The position numbers and the translations under genes were made by a program. From Owenia fusiformis (Eukaryota > Annelida > Polychaeta > Sabellida > Oweniidae), in NCBI GenBank assembly GCA_903813345.2, contig CAIIXF020000009.1:24207759-24271758 (forward strand): DNA of 64,000 bases, in the 5' to 3' direction. Positions 42,399 to 53,566 of the stretch are shown piece by piece. The notes under the pieces are model-generated. The model worked only from the letters and a program-made list of their open reading frames with translations. It made no database searches and was not told the DNA's origin. Position 1 is the first letter of the stretch. Each line of letters begins with the position of its first letter.

Positions 42399-42647
42399 TA
42401 TTTGTAATGACCCGAGGGCGCCCCAGGGGAATGACTAACTAACGAGAAAAGTGTAAAAAGCTGGATCGAAGAAATTGAAAGAAAGTGTGCTAAATTCAAT
42501 GTCCTTTGTGGGAATCGAACCTAGGACCCTTGGACCCAAAGTCTGATGCTCTATCGACTGAGCTATAAAGGCTTAAGCCACTACAGCTGGGGTACTACAC
42601 TACAGCTTGGGATGTAGATGCAACTTGCTATCAAGGGTCGTTTCATA
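42399..42647 (-). repeat. tRNA-like (SINE/MITE) repeat, copy 1
   Basis: Flanked by TTTGTAATGACCC and GGGTCGTTTCATA, imperfect inverted ends. Inside, on the minus strand at 42,501-42,572, is a 72-nt tRNA-like block: A box TAGCTCAGTCGATAGAGCA, loop TTTGGGT, B box GGTTCGATTCC. The acceptor CCTTT/AAAGG pairs, but the T and anticodon stems are mismatched, so it is not a working tRNA. The non-tRNA body AAATTGAAAGAAAGTGTGCT is shared with copy 2 at 55,089-55,227. Confidence 0.75.
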
Positions 42648-44334
42648 TTTTTTGTTTGATGTAATTAACAAATCCTGGAACTGGATAAGTACATGAATGA
42701 TCGAGTTTGCCATCTTGATGAATAAAGATAATTTATATTTAACCATGGAATTCAATAAGTCCATCCTAGCAAGGGCGGATCTGGAAACTAATAAGGGTGG
42801 TGGCAAATTTCAAGTTTGAAAATGTTGGGCCCCTGAAACCAAAAATTGTGCCTAAATTTTTTCTGGGGCAAGCTTTGGGGGAAGGCCCCCCTAATCAACC
42901 AGTGCCTAAATCTACCATACACATACACTCTGTACATGCTTCGGCCGAAGGGTGAATAAAAAAGATAATTAAAGTATTTGCATAGGCATACATGTACATG
43001 TCCAGTGATAGATATTTACTCGAGTTTCTTGCCAATGGTCAATAGATATACTTACTATAAAAGAATAAATTCCATTTTTCTGTTGTTTACTTCTTTAATC
43101 CAATATATACAGTGTGCATAATCCTATATCCTGTGCATAAATTTCAATCTGTCAGATCTTAAAGATTTTTAAAGAGACTCGTTATTTCATAGTTTAATGC
43201 TATAATGCTGCACTGAATATGTCCATCTGGCTGGCTGGTGTGTGTACCTTGTTTTCTTTTTATCAATATGTACTTCAGAAGTATTTATTTTTAACACAGC
43301 AGCATTTTGACAATTTAGATTACAATTGAAACTTCTTCACAATGCTCATTCACTTAGTGCAACAGCAATTTAAACTTTAAATTGACCTTCTTTTTATATT
43401 AATTGTTTTTAAAATGGTATTTAATGATATCTACTCAAAACTTCTGACTCTTGACAGAAATTATTTAACTTCACTACATGCCAATTTAATGCCAATATGT
43501 ATCATACTTCTAAGAATTGTATACCTGTAATGGTACAAAGTAAATTGCATGTGGACACTCACTGTCTTGACTAAAGGTCCTTGATAGCCCTTGATAATAC
43601 CTGGGTGATAATGTCGGAGTATGAGCTGAGATCATACACAGTATTTAGAAAGATAATCAACACAAGCACTACAACAGATACAATATACATACTATTAGTG
43701 ACAATGTATCTCACAGATTATGCATAGTAGAGTTGCCCCCCCACGAGTTGCCCTACCGAAAGAAAAAAAATTGAATATATCTCTTCTACTGCCTGTGATG
43801 CAGTTTGTTATTAGACTGATCCAGTGGTTTGTATTTCAATTTTATAACTCTTAATTGTATTAATTGTATTGCACCTTTTATTCAAGAGTTATTTTGCTTG
43901 GCCTTATCACAGCAACACGCAGGGTATTTTTAGTTTTATCTGTCATTCATAGATGTCAGAACAGTTCACTGCTAACGTAATCCAGCAGAGAAAAAGTCAC
44001 ATGTAAACTGTTTTGTCAACTATATCATCGAAAAACAGGTAATTTATGTGTTTGTTGAATAAATTGATAGTTAATTATCATAGAATAATAATTATATGAT
44101 TTATACAAATGCGGTTTGAATAATTTTAGAAAAGCATCAAGCTTGGAAAACCATAGTTCTATTTTTGAATTTTTTTTTAAAAATCGAGGTTGCCCAAAAT
44201 CAATCTCTCACATAATCTAGTTGAAAGTCCATGGCTTAGACGCATATATATAAATTGTAATGACGTTTCACCTGATTCATATACTTCCAGGTAGGCTGTT
44301 TTAAGTATTCAGTCCTTCCATTAGACTCACAAAA
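42648..44334. other. Intergenic, SMURF-EXOSC5 (head-to-head)
   Basis: No exon found on either strand. A relic with GCAAGGGCGGATCTGG and GGGGGAAGGCCCCCC lies at 42,770-42,905. TACTTCCAG at 44,283-44,291 upstream of the EXOSC5 start could be an acceptor for a spliced 5' UTR. Confidence 0.45.
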
Positions 44335-44967
44335 ATGACACTTCAGGCTATGAAAGCAGAGTTGGGTTTTTTGTCGCGCCCTGATGGTTCGAGCGTCCTG
44401 ACTCAGGGTGACACATCAGTTATTGCAGCCATATATGGTCCTGGTGATATAAAGCTTAGTCGTGAGAAGATTGAAAAAGCAACAATTGATGTTGTCTACA
44501 AACCTAAATCCGGTTTACCAGGCTGTGATGAGAAGGTGGATGAGAGAATGATAAGGAATATATGTGAGACAAGCATAGTCGGGAGTTTACATCCAAGAAC
44601 AGCAATCAATATCATCACGCAGGAAGTTCAAGATTCTGGTTCTTTACTGTCATGTTGCATCAATGCGTCATCCATTGCTCTACTTGATGCAGCCATTCCT
44701 CAAAAATTCACAGTCGCTGCAGTGACATGCGTGTTTGATAAAGATGATGAACTTATTCTGAATCCTAATTTGAGACAAGAAAAAGAATGCAAGGCAGCAT
44801 TCACATTTGTGTTTGAGAGTACATCATATGAGACAGTTGCTACAACAAGTTTTGGAAGTTATGGCAAAGAACAATTAAAAACAGCGTTGGCTGCTTGTAA
44901 AGAAGCCAGTAAAACATTATTCACATTTTACAAAGATTTATTAACTAAGAAACTATCAAAAGACTGA
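44335..44967 (+). CDS. Exosome complex component RRP46 (EXOSC5), intronless
   Basis: 210 residues of the RNase PH fold. In eukaryotes Rrp46 is one of six ring subunits of the RNA exosome, catalytically inactive, channelling RNA for 3'-5' decay and processing in nucleus and cytoplasm. Diagnostic stretches: LSRPDGSSVLTQGDTSVIAA, YGPGDIKLSREKIEKATIDV, GLPGCDEKVDERMIRNICE, SLHPRTAINI, SLLSCCINASSIALLDA, RQEKECKAAFTFVFES and the end TLFTFYKDLLTKKL. These follow human EXOSC5 (235 residues) from its LLSRPDGS motif on, minus a short N-terminal extension. The ATG in CACAAAAATGAC is the only sensible start. AATAAA at 45,078-45,083 is a likely poly(A) signal. The lack of introns is odd, since vertebrate EXOSC5 is split into several exons; a spliced 5' UTR is possible (acceptor-like CTTCCAG at 44,291). 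Confidence 0.95.
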   Translation: MTLQAMKAELGFLSRPDGSSVLTQGDTSVIAAIYGPGDIKLSREKIEKATIDVVYKPKSGLPGCDEKVDERMIRNICETSIVGSLHPRTAINIITQEVQDSGSLLSCCINASSIALLDAAIPQKFTVAAVTCVFDKDDELILNPNLRQEKECKAAFTFVFESTSYETVATTSFGSYGKEQLKTALAACKEASKTLFTFYKDLLTKKLSKD

Positions 44968-45077
44968 ATGGTCATACTAACACAATGTATACTCTGACAT
45001 ATTGTATTTCCAGAATTTAGATTTTGCTCTCAAATGTTTTTCAATAACGAAAAAGTGTAGAGATAAGATATTTGTTA

Positions 45078-45083
45078 AATAAA
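45078..45083 (+). terminator. Poly(A) signal of EXOSC5
   Basis: AATAAA about 110 nt after the EXOSC5 stop codon, in TTGTTAAATAAAAAGT. Confidence 0.55.
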
Positions 45084-45999
45084 AAGTTAACAGTGTAGAG
45101 CATTGCAATTTTTTGCGGGTAAAAAATTGAGAAATCTCATCTTTTTCAGCAGGTTCTTTGTCCATATAGATGAATTCTTTGTTTCTTTGTTTGATATGTT
45201 GTTTCATAGTTTATTTGTTATTGAAAGAAGCAACAAAGGGAAGAAATAGCTAACTTTTGGAAAACCTTTCTCTTAAAAGTTCATTATGTAACATCAAAAT
45301 ATAGCAAAACGTGCAAACCACGAGATTCAATACACATTCTTAGTTTTCTAAAGGTTTTAGGTAATAGTCTCGTCTTGTACTCCCCAAAAATGTTCCAAAA
45401 ATTCTCCAAATCATCTTTAACTTGAAAGCAAATGAGGGAGGACTATTTTGAGAAAATGTGAAGATATTTAGAGGGTCCTTGGGTCAAATGTCAAAACAAC
45501 AGTAATATTTGCACTTCTGTCTATTTAGTGTTTTTAAGGATTAACAAAGGTCTACTACTGCATTATAATACTTGTTATATACATGGAATTTTGATTAGCC
45601 CCAAAATTGAACTTTCCCTTTAGAATGAATGATGAACCCTCCCTAAATGTAATTAAGGTTTAAAATAGGAGATAATAAATACACAGTTTAGATGCTAATG
45701 CGTTCTAAATGACACCAGAAGAAGCTGTAATAGATTTAAATGGGAGTTTCAATATGAAATATACATGTATGTCAGATTCTAATGAAAGCATAATATTTGA
45801 TGACTGCCATTCACTAACTGGATGTTGATCACCCGTATTCTGATTTGACGAGCTCAAATCTTCTGATTTTACAAGCTCAAATCAATTGTAGAGGTGCTCT
45901 TTTGATTTAGCAAATCAACTTACTTAGAGGTAAAAGTAGTACTAAAAGTTGAATGAACAGTGTTTTTACAAAGCAGTTTCTCTGTTTTTATATCTTCAG
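45084..45999. other. Between EXOSC5 and the endonuclease IV exon
   Basis: No upstream endonuclease IV exon could be found here. AGCTCAAATCTTCTGATTTT is roughly doubled near 45,850-45,890. Ends in a pyrimidine-rich acceptor TTTTTATATCTTCAG at 45,985-45,999. Confidence 0.4.
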
Positions 46000-46175
46000 G
46001 TATGTTAGGCTGCCATCTTGATAGACATGAGAATATAGGACGAGGTAAGATTGGTAAGGATGGATTTAAACGTCTTATGAATGATCCACGTTTCAACAAC
46101 ATTCCTATGATTCTAGAAACACCCTTTGGGGATTACGAGAAGGAGATCAATACACTTTATAAGCTCTGCACTTAA
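46000..46175 (+). CDS. Endonuclease IV (Nfo/Apn1) last exon, orphan
   Basis: After acceptor ATCTTCAG the exon encodes MLGCHLDRHENIGRGKIGKD, GFKRLMNDPRFNNIPMILET and P-FGDYEKEINTLYKLCT-stop. This is the C-terminal part of the AP endonuclease IV family, TIM-barrel enzymes that cut DNA at abasic sites in base excision repair. The D-R-H-x-x-I-G-x-G-x-I-G motif holds Zn-binding Asp and His residues, and ILETP holds the final Zn-ligand Glu. The exon enters in phase 1 and the frame is intact. The rest of the protein (normally ~280-350 residues, with HLNDSK just before this exon) is not in the 4 kb upstream on this strand, where EXOSC5 lies instead. It may be a duplicated terminal exon, a rearranged gene or an assembly join. 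The family call is secure; whether it is expressed is not. Confidence 0.75.
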
Positions 46176-46369
46176 TTAGCGTTAGTGGACACTATAATGG
46201 ATCAAACCTGGACATCGTATTGGACAAATTAAACATTTAGGTGTTGTCACTCAGACTCTTACATGGTTAAAAGTGTACTTTTAAACACTGCATCTGATAA
46301 GTATCTTACTACATGTGAATGCATGCTGTCCTTTTAAAAAACAATGCAAATATGAACTGCATTTATTTT

Positions 46370-46515
46370 GTCACCACCAGAAGTAGTGACATATTATTAC
46401 AGTCTCCAACTTTTTTGTGGATTGTGTTTGGCAGTCGGCGCTTGTTGTTTGGTGTTCGGCAGTCGGCGTATGTTACAAATGGCAGGTGGTGACATTTTGC
46501 ATGCTAATGCCATGT
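46370..46515. repeat. CACCACCTGCC MITE, longest copy
   Basis: Inverted relative to the SMURF-intron copies. Runs from GTCACCACCAGAAGTAGTGA through ACAGTCTCCAACTTTTTTGT to GGCAGGTGGTGACATTTTGC. GTCACCACC / GGTGGTGAC are candidate inverted ends. TGTTYGGCAGTCGGCG is doubled inside. Confidence 0.7.
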
Positions 46516-46951
46516 TTATACTATGTTCTATGTTCACTTGTTATTAATCACAAATATATTTTAATACTTTGATGTTTAAATATTTTATTAAATACTCTGA
46601 TAAATCTTTATCAAGTAAATTGAACGTGACATGTACATCTACATACTATTCTAATTTTTTAGCACTGAATTCACTCAAAACTATTAGTTTTAAATAATTT
46701 TTCTCTGGCCTTTTTAAAATCAAGAAAATCTTCACAAAGAGTAATACCACAACAAAGGCCAAAGGGTTTTTTAATCTTTACAGACTTGTTAAGTCCTTTC
46801 CCCGATCCACACGATCATATGCAATAAAATGCATGAACAAGTCTACCATGACACGTCTGATACCAGAATATAGTAAAACCAGTCTAATCTGAATGCCACT
46901 GGGACCGGCCAAAAGTAGATTTGCCGGTGTCCAAATTTTGAGTTTTTATGC

Positions 46952-47070
46952 CACCACCACAAGCGGTGACATATTGTTACAGTCTCCAACATTTTTGTGA
47001 ACAGTGTTTGGCCTTCGGAGTTCGTGTAACAGATGACAGGTGGTGACATTTTGCACGTTGGCCTTGTTTA
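46952..47070. repeat. CACCACCTGCC MITE, second copy near 47 kb
   Basis: GCCACCACCACAAGCGGTGA, CATATTGTTACAGTCTCCAA ... GACAGGTGGTGACATTTTGC; same orientation as the 46.4 kb copy. Confidence 0.7.
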
Positions 47071-47148
47071 ACATGGACTTCAATGGTAAATTGAGAAGGT
47101 GGGACTAAGAGGTGTTCAGAAACTGCCTACATGTTTCATAGTACTAGT

Positions 47149-48858
47149 TCAGTCCACATCTGCTAGATGATTGTTTGCATGTTTCACGTGTATTATATGA
47201 ACGTGAGTTGGTGCACTTTCCATTGCCACTTTGTTTTGCCGGAGTCCATACCTCTGTATCAATGCTGTAACTAGGGAGGCAAACAACACGACAAATTCGC
47301 ACATGGTGACGATAGAGAAGCCGACATATACGCCAAATCCACCACCAACGCCCGATATCATATCAGTAAAGGTGTACTCTTCAACTCGCCGTATGAGGTC
47401 TGTATGCATAGAATCGAAGAAGATATTGACACGAAGGAAGTTCTGTGAAACCAAATTTCGATTCTTAAAGTTTTCTGCGCTGTCGTTTGAGTTGAGCGCC
47501 GCGTCAAGAAGATGGTACATTGAGGAGTTGATATAAGAGTCTCCCATACGGTTAACAACACTTTGATAGAAGTTTAGCCGATTCCCACCAAGGAGCCACT
47601 GGGATTGCGAGGTCTTATATTCATACATATGATTCTCGCAAGCAGGAGGGCAATCACATTCTGTAACGTTAGGTGTCATCTTCGTCATCATCATATGACA
47701 CTCAAATGGAATAAGGTCTTTGTCGAGAATTGTTAAATTTGGCGAAGCACTATTAAAGTTATCCAAATTAAATTTACCGCACCACGAAATGTTCTTCTGT
47801 TCATCAGAAACGGGAAGCCAAGGAGACACACATCCACATTTCTTGACTATTTCCTTCTGTTGACAACCGCGTTCACAATTCGCCTGGTCGTATCTATACG
47901 GTGCCCCGTCAAGTTTTTCCCGGTTTTCACAATCGCCCCAGGGTTGACCGATCAGTTCGCGCTTTTTCTTTGAGACTGCCACGTTTGTGCTGAATCCTAC
48001 CGGCACTTCCAAACCTTCACGCAGAGGATCTGGCCTGCTCCCTGGTCGATGTATGATAAGCTTTGCTCCGACGGAACCATCTATAGGACACATTGGATTG
48101 TAGTAGCTTTCCAATGTGTCGATATTATCCAAGAAGAATGTGGCTTGAAAGCCGCTAAGGCCCCCGACCATCTCTACATATGGTTCGCTTTCACCAGTTG
48201 TGTTATAATCCTTCCAATTGAACGTGTAACAATTCCAATACAGTGCATTGTCGAATTGCTTTATCTTAACGTCTGGCATATTAACACATGACATCATGTT
48301 GACCTTGCATGATAGCAGAAGATCCTCCAGTTGATGTCCAAGACTTCGAGTCTCATCAGTCGCATGGATGTACATTGACGTGTACGAAGCGAAAAGATAA
48401 TACATTTCTTTCAGTCTCTGGTAAAGATTGTTCTGTGTGTTGTTTTCTTGGGAAAGATAATCTAAAACACCGTCTATATTTTTGATAGCTTTGTCTATTT
48501 CCATGTAAGGATTCCCCGGTTCCATTTTAGCAACGCGTTTCTTGTAAGAAGAAACGATTGGCTTCAAACTGCAGAAACTTATAGAGGGAAACTCTATTTT
48601 ATCGCTATTCATCTCATAAACATCTTTTGAAGGGTATTGGAAGTACTTCTCCAAAAGCGCTGCGATACACACGATGGCAGCGATAGTACAGCCAATGAAT
48701 ATAGTTGCCCATATCACCCTAGCAATGGTAGAAGTTGACTTGTCGATTCTTTCACATCCATGAGCTGTAGTAGAAGATGCGAAATTCCCCAAGATATCTC
48801 GCAATGAAGAGTCTTTATCCTCATCACTATTTTTCTCGTCTTTTCCGACTCCATCCAT
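47149..48858 (-). CDS. DEG/ENaC (amiloride-sensitive type) sodium channel subunit, intronless
   Basis: 569 residues from the first ATG (48,856-48,858). DEG/ENaC subunits form trimeric Na+ channels gated by protons, peptides or force. Visible features: the cytoplasmic His-Gly gating motif (TTAHGCE, about 33-34), TM1 about 48-70 (VIWATIFIGCTIAAIVCIAA), post-TM1 FPSISFCSL, a large Cys-rich ectodomain with NCERGCQQKEIVKKCGCVSP and ECDCPPACENHMYEY, pre-TM2 FTDMISGVGGGFGVYVG, and TM2 about 509-533 with a G-F-S selectivity triplet where G-A-S or G-S-S is usual. N-glycosylation sites (NNT, NTT, NLT, NVT, NSS) lie between the TMs. The frame is open 30 codons further upstream, to 48,948, but without ATG (first codon GTG, an in-frame TGA five codons before), so either the ATG used here is the start or an upstream exon exists. 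Subfamily (ASIC, FaNaC-like or other) not decidable by eye. Confidence 0.93.
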   Translation of the reverse strand: MDGVGKDEKNSDEDKDSSLRDILGNFASSTTAHGCERIDKSTSTIARVIWATIFIGCTIAAIVCIAALLEKYFQYPSKDVYEMNSDKIEFPSISFCSLKPIVSSYKKRVAKMEPGNPYMEIDKAIKNIDGVLDYLSQENNTQNNLYQRLKEMYYLFASYTSMYIHATDETRSLGHQLEDLLLSCKVNMMSCVNMPDVKIKQFDNALYWNCYTFNWKDYNTTGESEPYVEMVGGLSGFQATFFLDNIDTLESYYNPMCPIDGSVGAKLIIHRPGSRPDPLREGLEVPVGFSTNVAVSKKKRELIGQPWGDCENREKLDGAPYRYDQANCERGCQQKEIVKKCGCVSPWLPVSDEQKNISWCGKFNLDNFNSASPNLTILDKDLIPFECHMMMTKMTPNVTECDCPPACENHMYEYKTSQSQWLLGGNRLNFYQSVVNRMGDSYINSSMYHLLDAALNSNDSAENFKNRNLVSQNFLRVNIFFDSMHTDLIRRVEEYTFTDMISGVGGGFGVYVGFSIVTMCEFVVLFASLVTALIQRYGLRQNKVAMESAPTHVHIIHVKHANNHLADVD

Positions 48859-48948
48859 TGTAGAAACCTCTGTATCTGATACCAAAAGCGTTTTGCGTCT
48901 CTTTAAATGCTCCAGACATGCGGCTGTATCAAAATTTCGCGACGTCAC

Positions 48949-50754
48949 CCCATCCGCATATCAATAATCCCGATTTAGCTAAGACCCTTTGTATTGACGC
49001 TTTGATCCAATGAATAGGCCGAGCATTAGCAGATTTGCATACGTTATGCATGAAAGTCTCTCAAACCGACAACACCTTTGGGAGGGACCTTTCTTGTAGC
49101 AAAATAGGCAGACATTCTGATCCAGCGAATGAAATTAAAAAGAAACATAGCCAGACATATTCCATTGTCTTGAAAATTTATACTTACATATTCAAAGTCA
49201 ATGTTATTTATTTCTGGAACGCGAATTAATTTCTTATAATTAAACTCACTTATAAATCTTTTTTTTCAAAACTGTGGACTTATAGAGACTATTCATGATT
49301 ATGTCGAATCACATATTTTTGAAAAAGACAGAGATTAGGTATCATTGTTTTGAATCTCAATAATTGAATCGCATCATATCCGTAATTTCAATTTGAATTC
49401 TTGTACAAACTATATCCCGGGCCCTATTATGAATGCAAAATAAAAGCTGAATATCCGAAAACCCAGGATGGGAAAATAAGGATAGAGGGAGACGTTTTAA
49501 ACGTGATAAAAAATACATTTATAATTTAATCCGCAACCAGGTTGCTAGGTTTACGAAAATGAAATCATAAGTCATGAACTTTTTATTTTGTCATTCTGAA
49601 TAGAAGTAATATTTTAATTGATCACAGTATTTGAGAATGACTTTGCAGTTTTTAATCTCCTTATATCTTACGCAAATATTTTGCCATCGGGGATTTTGTT
49701 GACGTCATAAGACACTTATGCAAGTCAATAGTCATTCATTACCGAAAATTCGAAATTTTCCATGTCATCAATTTTTATTATTCCATATGCCATTATTCAA
49801 ATCCATACCGGTAGGTCCACACTTCAGTGTAACAATAAGCTATGCAGTTGAGAGTAATGCATTACTTGTGTGGTATTATCTCGCATAAGTGCATATTTTG
49901 ATTCAAATTTCCATTTCCAGCAGAATAATTCCATTAATAATGCTCGACTATATAATGTAAGATGTTTATTCATTTTCTGTTGTTTGATTGTCACAGAACT
50001 TTCACGTGTTCATCAGATGATTTGGGTTTTCAGAATACAATTATACAATGTTTCTGGATTTATGACAAAAAAACATAGGAATTCACTGACTTGATTGCAT
50101 TCTTGAATACTGTGTATATCCATGGTTATGCAGTCGTTTGAGGGGCGATTTCCTTACCTCTCGATATATATTTTTATATTAGATATTATTCTAATTAAAA
50201 ATTACATTCATTGCTAACACTTCAGACTTAATTGTGTCTCAGTGTGAAAAAATTTAATTTGTACAATGAGTCACATGGAAATAAAAAAAATCAGAACAAA
50301 CAATTTTTTACTCGGTCAAGAGAATAAAATTAGTTATGGTTAATAAGATGTACATATATGTTTGTTGATAATTCGGTTCACACCTGTTTTGACAACATAT
50401 GAGTTTTAAAATTCTTTTTACCTGCAAGATGTAAGTCAACATTATTCATCTTTTTTTACCAACTGTCAGACTTTGACTCTTTTGTTAAAGGTGTTAAATT
50501 GTTTTCTGATAAAGTAATTATTTAGCTTGACAGCAAAAAATTCGGTTAACCGAATTATGGGCTTGAAAAAGAAGGCCCATGATCAAACTAGAGTGTTTAT
50601 TCTTGGGCTGAAACTTTTCCCAATGTTGCTGATGTTTAAAACTATCTATTGGCTGGTAAGGTTTATTTTTACTTCATTTCATGCCATTTTCGATCCTTCC
50701 TATTTCTCCTGAATTTAACAACATATATCAAAATTGTTAAAGCCTGTTATGGAG
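48949..50754. other. Intergenic, upstream of DEG/ENaC gene
   Basis: AT-rich DNA with no supportable gene; short frames at 49,035-49,229 and 50,527-50,712 look random. Presumably includes the DEG/ENaC promoter. Confidence 0.4.
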
Positions 50755-50858
50755 TGTGTCCTCCTCACATCTGATTTGGTAACTTGGAATATCACGTAGC
50801 CCCACGTGGCTATGCACGCCAGATGTCAAGTTACCAAATCAGATGTGAGGAGGACACA
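50755..50858. repeat. Perfect 32-bp inverted repeat (foldback, 104 bp)
   Basis: TGTGTCCTCCTCACATCTGA TTTGGTAACTTG at 50,755-50,786 is exactly inverted at 50,827-50,858, separated by 40 bp that contains its own small CCACGTGG-like palindrome. Perfection implies recent origin or gene conversion. Confidence 0.85.
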
Positions 50859-51367
50859 TCGCTCAATAACAAGCATCCATATAAAGTTTAATTCACTTTG
50901 GCTGATATTGCAGTCTTACCCAATGTTATCAAAGTGTGATATGCAAAACTTTTTAATTTCAAAAAGTGGTTTTTGAAGGACTTTTTGTTCGCAAAATTGT
51001 GAATTTGGTTCAGAGAAAAAGGCATTTCAAAATTTTAGTTCTCACAGAAACCAATGGTACAATAATATCTAAAACAAAATATATTCTCCCCTTTGACCTG
51101 GTTAAACAATCAATGATGATTTATTTTTAAGTTTAGCATATTTAGAAAAGATTGACATAGAAAAAAAAATTCAATTTCAATTCAATGTTACATAGGTTGC
51201 AAAATATTTTTGATATACTAAAACTGAACATAAGATGTGGCATTTTAATATTTTGCATAGTGTGTCCTTTTTTCAATATTTGCGTTTTTCAAAAATCTCT
51301 AAAATAACTTTTAAAGTCATGTCAAATTGTAAATGAATAATAAAAACATATTTTCAAACTTCACATT

Positions 51368-51690
51368 GGGGACTTTTCACATTTTACCTCTGATGTAACC
51401 CCAATTGAACTTTAAAAATTTTTCACATTTTACCTCTGATGTAACCCCAATTGAACTTTAAAAACTTTTCACATTTTACCTCTGATGTAACCCCAATTGA
51501 ACTTTAAAAACTTTTCACATTTACCTCTGATGTAGCACCAATTGAACTTTAAAAACTTTTCACATTTTACCTCTGATGTAACACCAATTGAACTTTAAAA
51601 ACGTTTCACATTTTACCTCTGATGTAACCCCAATTGGACTTTAAAAACTTTTCACATTTACCTCTGATGTAACCCCAATTGAACCCCAAT
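51368..51690. repeat. 46-bp tandem repeat, 7 copies
   Basis: Unit ACTTTTCACATTTTACCTCT, GATGTAACCCCAATTGAACT, TTAAAA; copies differ by one or two bases (ACCCC/GCACC, one missing T in two copies). Nothing coding. Confidence 0.9.
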
Positions 51691-52267
51691 TTGAATGACC
51701 TTCATGGAATGTGTCCATGCGGCTCCCAGTACGTGGATTCGTGGGCTTGTTTTGATATTAATAGTTTTATAACTTGTTTTTCCCTAGTCGAATTATTATT
51801 TCATATTACTAGTCACAATATCTCAATTTTAAATATTTGTATATAAAAGGGACATATAAGTCTACTCATGTAATATCATGGATTAAAAGAAATTTCTGTA
51901 AGTCGATGATAAAACATACATGATATGTCTTTGTTATAGGGCTTACCTGAGGTAGAGTAAATAATACCACGGATGAAGGGTTTACATAACAATCCAAGAG
52001 AAAAACAAATCGTGTTGTGCGTTCAAGAAGTTCAATAACTTATTAAATTAATAAATGGAAATCATAAACGACACTTCACCTTTTGACGATTATTGCAGAA
52101 TATCCGTTCGAACATTCAAGTTGGTTTTTGAAAAATTAGTTTCCAGAATGAACAAAAATTTTTGATGTCAATTAGGGTGCAAATAACTACATATTGGCCA
52201 ATTTCTTTACTAAAAATGATGACCAAGGCTAACATTTGAGTGTCACAAAGTGACAAATACCATTTAC

Positions 52268-52493
52268 ACTGGTGGAGCTAGCAAGGGCAAGCTAGCAAGG
52301 ACATTTTAAGTCTGGGTCCTTAACAAAAAATTGAGCCCAAATTTTGAAAAAGAAAGGCCCATTTTTGAAAATTGGCCTAAAAATGACCAAAAGGCCAAGT
52401 TGCCCAAAAAGGCCCATTTCAAAGGCCCTTCAAAATTTTCTGGGGTCTTAAAAAAATTCCCGGGCCAAGCCCCCTCCCTTGGATTCGCCAGTG
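52268..52493. mobile_element. Short element with CACTGGTGGAGC / GATTCGCCAGTG ends
   Basis: Imperfect inverted ends flank GGCCCATTTTT-type repeats (AAAGGCCCATTT three times). A similar decayed segment with GCAAGGGCGGATC lies near 42,770. No coding capacity beyond a 66-codon chance frame. Confidence 0.45.
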
Positions 52494-53566
52494 ATTTACT
52501 TGTAATTATAACACATCATGTGGCTAAATAATCTTTAGTATGTTCCAAGTAAATGGGGTTTTCGATATAATCAATGATTTTATCTTTGTTTATTGATTTT
52601 ATCAATTTTGAAGCAATTTTAGATTGTATTGCCCTGGCATAGTGATTCACCAATCGAGCTGATAGAATGCATTTAAACGATTACAATGAATACTATCTAG
52701 TATACAATAATCATCAATTCTTCGTTTTTTTAGTGGTAGCAATAATTGCAATTTGTTTGCAAACCAAATTGATCAAAAATGGCCTGTTCATGCAGAGACA
52801 TTTTATATGTGTCTGGTACATGGTAATCTTCAATTCCAAAGATTCTCCAAAAATCCAAATGAACAAGCCATTTACAAGCCATAATTTGGCTAGAGTTTTT
52901 TCTTTCTTAATCAACCAAATAATAGACATTTGAAAAAAATTGGCATTAAGCATTATATTTCTTTGGCCCTTAATTTTCTTGCGCGTAAGCACGGCCATTT
53001 TTTGGACTCTCCTTTGTCTTGTTAATAACATCCTTGTAACACCCTTATATCTCATCGCCATTATTTTGGAATTTGCCATAATTGATTCTCTCCATAAAGA
53101 CGCCTCTCTCATTTGGTAGGGAATGAACCTCCACCTAAGAATTCAGTTAGTATATACCATGGAGAGCGGGATATTTCGTGCAAATATAAAAAACACGAGA
53201 TATAAAACCGGTGCAAGGTAAGTTGTGAGTGTACGTAACGTAATATATATGATACAGTGGCGTAGGAACAATATGCGCCAAAACGCTAGTGCGTAGTGTT
53301 GAAAAGCTTATTAATTTTCCTATGTTCTTTAGTCATATTTTCTCATTGTGAATAAAAGTAAAAGTAATGGTGTTGATACCATATGATATGCTTGATTTTT
53401 CAATAATTCTCTTTTACAAGGTTTTTGTGCCTATGCTATTTTTCAAATCTGGGCCACAGATAAATAACGCTTTGTGAAAACTGAAATTCATCAGAGTCTA
53501 AAATATTGAATTAGAATTTAAAATATTGAAAGTTACCTCGTTTCTAATAATTCAGAAAATGCATAA
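52494..53566. other. Region without recognised feature
   Basis: A Lys/Arg-rich 132-codon minus-strand frame (52,714-53,112) is present but resembles no family and lacks clear splice or promoter context. A plus-strand frame overlaps it. Left unannotated. Confidence 0.4.

Noticed and set aside
42501-42572. Functional tRNA gene
   Set aside because: A and B boxes are good but anticodon and T stems do not pair, and the block is part of a dispersed repeat with a second deleted copy.
47149-48948. Taking 48,948 as the DEG/ENaC start codon
   Set aside because: That codon is GTG, with an in-frame TGA shortly upstream; the first ATG is at 48,858.
52714-53112. Basic 132-codon minus-strand frame as a gene
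   Set aside because: Lys/Arg-rich because of AT-rich DNA; overlapped by an opposite frame; no homology or splice context recognised.
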